A stretch of DNA of 13,203 bases. Source: Bacteroidota bacterium. Its GTDB lineage: Bacteria; Bacteroidota; Bacteroidia; Chitinophagales; Chitinophagaceae. Below the pieces are notes generated by a model. The model was not told the DNA's origin. It searched no databases and worked only from the letters and a program-made list of their open reading frames with translations. A program made the position numbers and the translations under genes. The first letter of the stretch is position 1. The number at the start of each line of letters is the position of its first letter. The stretch lies in contig JAPLER010000008.1 of the NCBI GenBank assembly GCA_026391115.1, positions 1 through 13,203 of the forward strand, given 5' to 3'. This document shows positions 8,161 to 13,203 of the stretch, piece by piece.

Positions 8161-9087
8161 ATGTCTAAAATAATAACCATAACACCAAACCCTTGCATAG
8201 ATAAAACAATTTGGGTTGATGAGCTTATTGCTGACAAAAAACTAAAAGCTAAACATCCTGAAGATGAACCTGGTGGTGGAGGTATAAATGTAAGCCGAGC
8301 CATAAAATATTTAGGCTTTGAAAGCACAGCCATATACTTTAGTGGTAGTTACAATGGAAAATATTTAGATGAATTAATTGCTGACGAAAAAATTAATACT
8401 GTACCTATTTCAATACAAGCCAATACCAGAATGAATTTAATGCTGATTGATGAAAGCACAAATAAAGAATATAGAATAGGAATGGATGGCCCAACAATTA
8501 CAGAAAAAGAACAGGCACAATTACTAAAAAATATTACAACGCATAATGCAGAAATAGCAGTGTTAAGTGGCAGTTTACCAAGTACACTTAATGCCAATTT
8601 TTTTGCATCTATTGCATCAAAATTAAAGTACAACAATACTAAAATTATAGTAGATACAAGTGGTGCAGCATTACAAGAAGTTATTAAAGAAAAAATATTT
8701 TTGTTAAAGCCCAATCTAAATGAGTTAAGCATTTTATGTGGGATAAATGAAAATGCTAGTATTACTGAAATTCAACAAGCAACACAAAATTTATTGCTAC
8801 AAATTAATTGCACTGCAATAGTTGTATCGCTAGGTGGTAATGGTGCTATATTAGTTACAAAAGAAGAAACGCATCACATAACACCCCCAAAAGTTGAAGT
8901 TAAAAGCACAGTAGGTGCAGGCGATTGTATGGTAGCTGGTTTAACGCTAGCTATATCTATGAACAAAAGCTGGAAAGAAATATTGCAATATGGCGTTGCT
9001 TGTGGCACAGCAGCAACTCTAAATAGTGGCAAAAGTTTATGTAGAAAAGAAGATGTAGAAAGAATACTTTCGTTAGTTAATAGTTAA
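8161..9087 (+). CDS. pfkB: PfkB-type phosphofructokinase (6-phosphofructokinase isozyme 2 / hexose-phosphate kinase)
   Basis: A 308-residue ribokinase-fold sugar-phosphate kinase. Motifs: substrate-binding start TPNPCIDKT (8-16); EPGGGGINVSRAIKYLG (36-52), the first PfkB signature region in the form seen in E. coli Pfk-2; SGSLP in the middle; LKPNLNEL, the LVKPN-type strand; SLGGNGAI; and the ATP/catalytic motif STVGAGDCMVAG with catalytic Asp255 and anion-hole GAG before it. The C-terminal GVACGTAATLNSGKSLC closely resembles the end of E. coli Pfk-2, which favours fructose-6-phosphate over fructose-1-phosphate as substrate. 1-phosphofructokinase or tagatose-6-phosphate kinase stays possible because no phosphotransferase or tagatose genes lie nearby to decide. 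The stop codon lies inside a long inverted repeat that reaches toward recO. Confidence 0.88.
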   Translation: MSKIITITPNPCIDKTIWVDELIADKKLKAKHPEDEPGGGGINVSRAIKYLGFESTAIYFSGSYNGKYLDELIADEKINTVPISIQANTRMNLMLIDESTNKEYRIGMDGPTITEKEQAQLLKNITTHNAEIAVLSGSLPSTLNANFFASIASKLKYNNTKIIVDTSGAALQEVIKEKIFLLKPNLNELSILCGINENASITEIQQATQNLLLQINCTAIVVSLGGNGAILVTKEETHHITPPKVEVKSTVGAGDCMVAGLTLAISMNKSWKEILQYGVACGTAATLNSGKSLCRKEDVERILSLVNS

Positions 9088-9125
9088 AAACTAAAAGATA
9101 AAAACTATTAACTTTTAACTATTAA
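9077..9125. repeat. AT-only inverted repeat spanning the pfkB stop, possible weak terminator
   Basis: A perfect 13-base inverted repeat, TTAATAGTTAAAA at 9077-9089 and TTTTAACTATTAA at 9113-9125, encloses 23 bases and contains the pfkB stop codon (9085-9087). A further partial copy of the theme, AACTATTAAC, lies in the loop at 9103-9112, and GTTAAAAA (9083-9090) can also pair with TTTTTAAC (9126-9133). Several mutually exclusive foldings are therefore possible. The stem is almost pure A-T, so it is a weak hairpin. It ends 12 bases before the recO start codon. Confidence 0.7.
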
Positions 9126-9137
9126 TTTTTAACTAAC

Positions 9138-9881
9138 TTGAACTCTATTCACAAAACCAAAGGCATAGTATTAAAGTGTGTTAAATATGGCGACACAAGC
9201 CTTATTGCATCTATATACACAGAGCTTTTTGGCGTGCAGAGTTACATAATAAAAGGTGCAAGAAAAACAAGCAAAAAAGGCAACAATAACAACAACTATT
9301 TTTTACCTTCCTCTATTTTAGATTTACAAGTTTATCACAACGATTTAAAACATTTACAATTTATAAAGGAGTTTCAATGGAGTAGTTTATATACTTCAAT
9401 TCACTTTGATGTAATTAAAAATGCTGCAGCAATGTTTATTGTTGAACTGTTGCATCATAGTATAAAACAACCAGAAACCAACCCAGATTTGTTTTATTTT
9501 ATTGAAGCATATTTATTACAACTTGATACTACAAATGACAATACAATTGTTGCCAATATTCCATTACACTTTGCTTTAAAACTAGCAGAAGAATTAGGAT
9601 TTGGCATACAAGGTAATTACAATGAAACTACTGCTGTGCTTGATTTACAACAAGGTTTTTACATTAATGAAACACCGGTTCATCCTTACTTTATAGAAAA
9701 CAAATTAGCAGAAATCACTTCGCAAATTTTATTAGCAAATAATATTGAAGAAATCGGTTCTATAAAACTCAATCAGCAAACACGTAGAATATTGATAGAT
9801 TTTTACATTCAATTTTTTGCACTACATATTACCAACTTTACCACAATGAAAAGTGTAGAAGTATTGAGAGAAGTTTTGTAA
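9138..9881 (+). CDS. recO: DNA repair protein RecO, TTG start
   Basis: A 247-residue RecO, which loads RecA onto SSB-coated DNA with RecR in gap repair. The N-terminal OB-fold region HKTKGIVLKCVKYGDTSLIASIYTELFGVQSYIIKGARK (5-43) is the classic RecO beginning; a helical C-terminal domain follows (AAAMFIVELLHHSIK, PLHFALKLAEELGFG). The start codon is TTG at 9138: the in-frame stop at 9123-9125 excludes anything further upstream, and no ATG or GTG lies before the conserved KTKGIV segment. The protein has a run of five Asn at 49-53, in a loop where other RecO proteins have a basic segment. It has a single cysteine (Cys14), so it lacks the zinc-binding CxxC sites of some RecO proteins. It starts 50 bases after pfkB and stops 51 bases before paaZ. 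Confidence 0.92.
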   Translation: MNSIHKTKGIVLKCVKYGDTSLIASIYTELFGVQSYIIKGARKTSKKGNNNNNYFLPSSILDLQVYHNDLKHLQFIKEFQWSSLYTSIHFDVIKNAAAMFIVELLHHSIKQPETNPDLFYFIEAYLLQLDTTNDNTIVANIPLHFALKLAEELGFGIQGNYNETTAVLDLQQGFYINETPVHPYFIENKLAEITSQILLANNIEEIGSIKLNQQTRRILIDFYIQFFALHITNFTTMKSVEVLREVL

Positions 9882-9890
9882 AACTTTACG

Positions 9891-9906
9891 TTCTTTGCTT
9901 CTTTGC
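9891..9906 (+). repeat. Tandem octamer TTCTTTGC x2 between recO and paaZ
   Basis: Two perfect head-to-tail copies of TTCTTTGC, preceded by a degenerate CTTTACG and followed by GTGAAA, fill much of the 51-base recO-paaZ gap. From memory, similar CTTTGCG-rich strings recur in intergenic DNA of many Bacteroidota. This may be a remnant of a dispersed repeat, not a regulatory site. A search for other copies in the genome would settle this. Confidence 0.6.
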
Positions 9907-9932
9907 GTGAAAATAAAAATAAAACTAACGAT

Positions 9933-11972
9933 ATGCAACTTCAAAACTATGTTCTTGGCTCGTGGATTACAGGCGATGGACAAGGACAAGAATTATACAA
10001 TGCAGTAAATGGAAACATTATTGCAACTGCTTCTACCAAAGGTTTAAATTATAAACAAATTACAGATTACGCAAGAACTGTAGGCAATAAAAATCTTCGC
10101 AAACTTACTTTTCATGAACGTGGCAGAATGATAAAAGCATTGGCCTTGCACTTGCAAAATCATTTACCAAAGTTTTACGATTTAAGTTATCAAACTGGTG
10201 CTACAAAAGCAGATAGCTGGGTGGATATTGAAGGTGGAATTGGAAATTTATTTGCAAATGCATCGCTGCGTAGAAAATTTCCTGATGAAAGTTTTTGTAT
10301 AGATGGCGATAGCCATAACCTTAGCAAAGGCAATACATTTATGGGTGTTCACTTGTTGGTTCCTAAAGAAGGCGTTGCTATTCATATCAATGCTTTTAAC
10401 TTTCCTGTGTGGGGAATGCTCGAAAAAATTGCTGTAAACTTATTGGCTGGAATGCCTGCTATTGTTAAGCCTGCAACAGTTACAAGTTATTTAACAGAGG
10501 CTGTTGTTAAAGAAATTATTGCCAGTAATATTTTACCACAAGGTGCAGTGCAATTGCTTTGTGGCAGTGCTGGAGATTTATTGAATCATACAACCTATCA
10601 AGATGTTATAACATTTACAGGTAGTGCATCTACAGGGCAAATGCTAAAATCTAACCCACACATTTTGGCAAACAATATTCCTTTTACAATGGAAGCAGAT
10701 AGTTTGAACTGTATGGTGTTGGGCGATGATGTTACACCTGATATGCCTGAGTGGGATATTTTTATTAAAGAAGTTAGAAAAGAAATGACTACCAAAGCAG
10801 GACAAAAATGTACAGCTGTGCGTAGAATTTTTGTTCCTGAAAATAAAATAGAAGATGTGCAAATAGCACTAGGCAAGGCTTTGGCTCAAACTGTTATTGG
10901 CAATCCTTTAAACAAGGATGTAAGAATGGGTAGTCTTGCAGGTAAAGACCAAGTGAAAGAAGTAAAAGCACAGGTGCAAAAACTATTAGCATCATCACAA
11001 ATTATTTATGGTAGTTTAGATAGTGTTGAAGTAATAGATGCAGATAATATCAGTGGCTCATTTATCAGTCCTATTTTGATGTTGAATGAAAATCCATTTG
11101 CTGCAACTGATGTGCACGAAGAAGAAGCGTTTGGTCCAGTTAGCACCATTATGCCTTATAAAAATATAGATGATGCTATTGAGCTGAGCAAAATGGGAAA
11201 AGGCAGTTTGTGCAGTAGTATTGTAACTGCCTCTACAAAAAATGCTAAACAATATGTTATTGGTGCAGGCACACACCATGGTAGAATTTTGGTGTTAAAT
11301 AGTGATTGTGCCAAAGAAAGCACTGGACACGGAAGTCCTTTGCCATTGCTTGTTCATGGTGGACCAGGACGTGCAGGTGGTGGTGAAGAAATGGGCGGTA
11401 TTCGTGGTGTGAAACATTATATGCAACGTGTGGCTGTGCAAGGTTCGCCAACAATGTTAACTGCTGTTACCAATGTGTATCAACAATATGCCAAAGGCAA
11501 TCACGATGGTATTCATCCATTTAGAAAATACTTTGAAGAACTAAATATTGGCGACCAACTTATTACTGCAAAAAGAGTGATAACAGAAGAAGACATTAAC
11601 AAATTTGCCGACCTGAGTGGCGACCAATTTTATGCTCATAAAACATTTACCAATTTTGAAGGAACAATGTTTGAAAGGCAAGTTGCACATGGCTATTTTA
11701 TTATGAGTGCAGCAGCAGGTTTATTTGTTGATGGCAGCGACTTAGGCCCTGTGTTGTTAAACTATGGTATTGATGAATTACGCTTTACCAAACCTGTGTA
11801 TGCTGGTGCAGAAATATATATTCGTTTTACCTGCAAAGAAAAACTTCCACAAGACACCAAAGATGAAAACGATATACCTAAAGGCATTGTAAAATGGCTG
11901 GTTGAAATGATTGATGAAACTGAAGAATTGGTGGGTGTGGCTACGATATTAACGATGGTGAAGAGGAAGTAA
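9933..11972 (+). CDS. paaZ: Bifunctional PaaZ: oxepin-CoA hydrolase / 3-oxo-5,6-dehydrosuberyl-CoA semialdehyde dehydrogenase
   Basis: A 679-residue two-domain enzyme of phenylacetate breakdown. The C-terminal MaoC-type hydratase opens the oxepin-CoA ring, and the N-terminal NADP-dependent aldehyde dehydrogenase oxidises the resulting semialdehyde. Near-identical blocks to E. coli PaaZ are seen: QTGATKADSWVDIEGGIG, HINAFNFPVWGMLEK, TMEADSLN with catalytic Glu254, KAGQKCTAVRR with catalytic Cys293, AKESTGHGSPLP, VKHYMQR.AVQGSPTML, IHPFRKYFEEL, then the hydratase motif LSGDQFYAH with Asp564 and His569. All catalytic residues of both activities are present. The ATG at 9933 is preferred because MQLQNYVLGSW aligns with the start of E. 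coli PaaZ (681 residues). A TTG 30 bases earlier would add an AT-biased tail that looks like intergenic sequence. No other paa genes are in the window; the ring-epoxidation genes must lie elsewhere if the pathway is complete. Confidence 0.96.
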   Translation: MQLQNYVLGSWITGDGQGQELYNAVNGNIIATASTKGLNYKQITDYARTVGNKNLRKLTFHERGRMIKALALHLQNHLPKFYDLSYQTGATKADSWVDIEGGIGNLFANASLRRKFPDESFCIDGDSHNLSKGNTFMGVHLLVPKEGVAIHINAFNFPVWGMLEKIAVNLLAGMPAIVKPATVTSYLTEAVVKEIIASNILPQGAVQLLCGSAGDLLNHTTYQDVITFTGSASTGQMLKSNPHILANNIPFTMEADSLNCMVLGDDVTPDMPEWDIFIKEVRKEMTTKAGQKCTAVRRIFVPENKIEDVQIALGKALAQTVIGNPLNKDVRMGSLAGKDQVKEVKAQVQKLLASSQIIYGSLDSVEVIDADNISGSFISPILMLNENPFAATDVHEEEAFGPVSTIMPYKNIDDAIELSKMGKGSLCSSIVTASTKNAKQYVIGAGTHHGRILVLNSDCAKESTGHGSPLPLLVHGGPGRAGGGEEMGGIRGVKHYMQRVAVQGSPTMLTAVTNVYQQYAKGNHDGIHPFRKYFEELNIGDQLITAKRVITEEDINKFADLSGDQFYAHKTFTNFEGTMFERQVAHGYFIMSAAAGLFVDGSDLGPVLLNYGIDELRFTKPVYAGAEIYIRFTCKEKLPQDTKDENDIPKGIVKWLVEMIDETEELVGVATILTMVKRK

Positions 11973-11976
11973 AATT

Positions 11977-13203
11977 GCTCTGCGAGGCTTGTAGCCATAA
12001 CTGTTCGAAACCTGTTAAGTATTGTTAAACAAATGTGGTGCAAGCTTTGGATTTCCACCACATAGTATTACTATTTCTTTTATAATTTCATTTTCAAGTT
12101 CTATTTCAAATTTTAGTTTAGCAATTTTTATATTACTGATTTTATTAAGTTTTTTGTATGTTATAATCAATATCGCCAATATCATTGTCATATACAGCAT
12201 TACTTTCATTCCATTTTCGTTTCTTGTTACTAAATGTTTTAGGTTAAGATGCTGTTTAATAAACTTGAAAAATATTTCTATTTCCCAACGTTGTTTATAA
12301 TATGCTGCAATAATGTAAGCATCTTCTTCAAGCAAATTGCTAACAAAGTAGATAGGCTCTTGTGAGGCATCTATAACTGCTTTAATTATTCTATATTGAT
12401 GTGCTGTTTTTTTGCCACCTGTGTGGTATAGCAATGCAGTTTCATCGCTTAAAATAGTTACTGTGCTATTCAAAGGTTTGGCAACGACATCGTTTTTTGT
12501 GATGCTACAATATTTTATATCCAGCTTTGACCTTGTTATAAAATATTTTCCATCAGCACTAAACTTTTCAAAACTTTTACGAAATTGAATTCCCCTATCA
12601 AACACTACAGTCTTACCTATTAATTTATCAGCTCCATCAATTAATTCAGCCATTGCTTTGTCTTCACTTATATAAGACTGTTCAGTAAATATTTTGAATG
12701 AAGATGGCAAACTACCTGTTAACCCTACAGTATATTTTAAAAATCGTTTATCAGTATCAACTTTACTGTTTCTCATCCCTTTCTCTAAAAGTTTTGCTGC
12801 TAATGATACATAAGTGCTATCTACTTTTGATAAGGCATTTTCTTCTTTCAGTTGATGATTATAAATCTTAAATATTTCCTCATACAACTTTTCAAAAAAT
12901 GAAACATCAATGGTGCATATTCGGTCTCTTATCGAGTTAAATTTACAGTCGCTAACTTTAGTGTCTACATTAAGTTGAGAGGTAAATTTCGCTGAAGATA
13001 AAAAGGTTTCCATAACTCTTAAACTCAACTTATCTGTGCTTAACATAGAAAATAAAATGAGTTTAAACACAATATCGCCTTGTAACTTCTTTACCTGATT
13101 ATTTACATTAGTCTCTAAACTTAACTTCTCTAAAAGAGTTAAAGGAATTAACTCTAACAAAAATTTCGCATTCATTTACTCTTAAACGAAACAACACTTT
13201 GAA
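11977..13203 (-). mobile_element. IS4-family insertion sequence, ends not resolved
   Basis: The element is inferred from the intact transposase gene inside it. The left limit is approximate: it must lie between the paaZ stop (11972) and the transposase stop (12015). That stretch holds a patch clearly richer in G+C than its surroundings (about 11978-12013), with a small GGCT-TGT-AGCC hairpin at 11986-11996, which could be the element's end. No convincing match to it is found in the 28 bases upstream of the transposase start, so the other terminal repeat probably lies past 13203. No target duplication can be judged. The insertion lies downstream of paaZ and does not damage it. Confidence 0.7.
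12015..13175 (-). CDS. IS4-family DDE transposase
   Basis: A 386-residue transposase with no frameshift or internal stop. The RNase H-like core is complete: first Asp119 in KVDSTYVSL, second Asp193 in VVFDRGIQF, and Glu300 within YKQRWEIEIFFKFIK. The last segment matches the IS4 signature Y-(2)-R-(3)-E-(6)-K exactly (Tyr293, Arg296, Glu300, Lys307). The N-terminal region (about 1-85) is a helical DNA-binding domain of the DUF4372-like type often seen in such Bacteroidota transposases; this assignment is by general resemblance only. A hydrophobic helix (VMLYMTMILAILIITY) after the catalytic Glu is usual in this group and is not a membrane anchor. The gene is convergent with paaZ, with stops 42 bases apart. 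All catalytic residues are present, so it may still be active. Confidence 0.93.
   Translation of the reverse strand: MNAKFLLELIPLTLLEKLSLETNVNNQVKKLQGDIVFKLILFSMLSTDKLSLRVMETFLSSAKFTSQLNVDTKVSDCKFNSIRDRICTIDVSFFEKLYEEIFKIYNHQLKEENALSKVDSTYVSLAAKLLEKGMRNSKVDTDKRFLKYTVGLTGSLPSSFKIFTEQSYISEDKAMAELIDGADKLIGKTVVFDRGIQFRKSFEKFSADGKYFITRSKLDIKYCSITKNDVVAKPLNSTVTILSDETALLYHTGGKKTAHQYRIIKAVIDASQEPIYFVSNLLEEDAYIIAAYYKQRWEIEIFFKFIKQHLNLKHLVTRNENGMKVMLYMTMILAILIITYKKLNKISNIKIAKLKFEIELENEIIKEIVILCGGNPKLAPHLFNNT

Noticed and set aside
8349..8732. 127-codon open frame on the minus strand inside pfkB
   Set aside because: It lies wholly antisense to a well-supported kinase gene, has a hydrophobic composition that arises from the reversed coding strand, and shows no recognisable domain.
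9903..9932. TTG start giving paaZ ten extra residues
   Set aside because: The extra residues come from the repeat-like, AT-rich intergenic string and have no counterpart in E. coli PaaZ, which aligns from the ATG at 9933.
11762..12061. 99-codon minus-strand open frame across the paaZ end and IS border
   Set aside because: It overlaps the conserved MaoC domain of paaZ and the transposase 3' end, with no domain or start context of its own.
11993..13203. Possible IS terminal repeat pairing ACTGTT/GTTAAG (left) with AGTGTT/TTTAAG (right)
   Set aside because: The matches are short, have mismatches and different internal spacing (8 against 6 bases), so they are at chance level for AT-rich DNA.
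1..13203. A defence, phage, CRISPR or biosynthetic system in this window
   Set aside because: Every long open frame on both strands is accounted for by known families. There are no repeat-spacer arrays, nuclease/helicase pairs, toxin-antitoxin pairs or reverse transcriptases, and no gap above about 140 bases could hide one.

Overview
The window looks like chromosomal DNA of a Bacteroidota bacterium, most likely of the Chitinophagaceae or a close relative. The evidence is low G+C, AT-rich translation starts without clear Shine-Dalgarno motifs, a SusC/SusD pair, a PorT-type gene next to ubiE, and a carotenoid lycopene cyclase. The genus-level guess is inference from gene content and protein style. 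Nine coding regions are supported: eight complete and one cut by the left edge. No tRNA, rRNA or CRISPR array is visible.

Left part (1-6807, all minus strand). The three-gene outer-membrane unit susC-susD-lipoprotein (6807 down to 1269) has gaps of 18 and 22 bases and ends at a strong GC-rich hairpin (1218-1243). Beyond the hairpin, ubiE (menaquinone methyltransferase) starts again, probably from its own promoter. It overlaps by 28 bases a partial porT-like gene for an outer-membrane protein tied to type IX secretion. SusC and SusD form a TonB-dependent importer for an unknown oligomeric substrate. No glycoside hydrolase, peptidase, sigma/anti-sigma pair or other regulator is visible with them, so the substrate cannot be named.

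Right part (6946-11972, all plus strand). A 138-base divergent intergenic region leads into crtY (lycopene beta-cyclase), pfkB (phosphofructokinase isozyme 2 type), recO (recombination mediator, apparently with a TTG start) and paaZ (ring-opening enzyme and aldehyde dehydrogenase of phenylacetate breakdown). They share a strand and short gaps (about 50-57 bases), but their functions are unrelated. This looks like a loose housekeeping cluster, not one pathway. The crtB/crtI and other paa genes that would normally work with crtY and paaZ are not here.

Right edge (about 11977-13203). An apparently intact IS4-family transposase (minus strand, convergent with paaZ) has its full DDE and YREK signatures. 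The element's terminal repeats could not be defined, and one end probably lies past the window.

I found no convincing new biological system. The points most worth following are the orphan SusCD-lipoprotein locus, the inverted repeat at the pfkB/recO junction combined with the TTG start, and the IS end beside paaZ.
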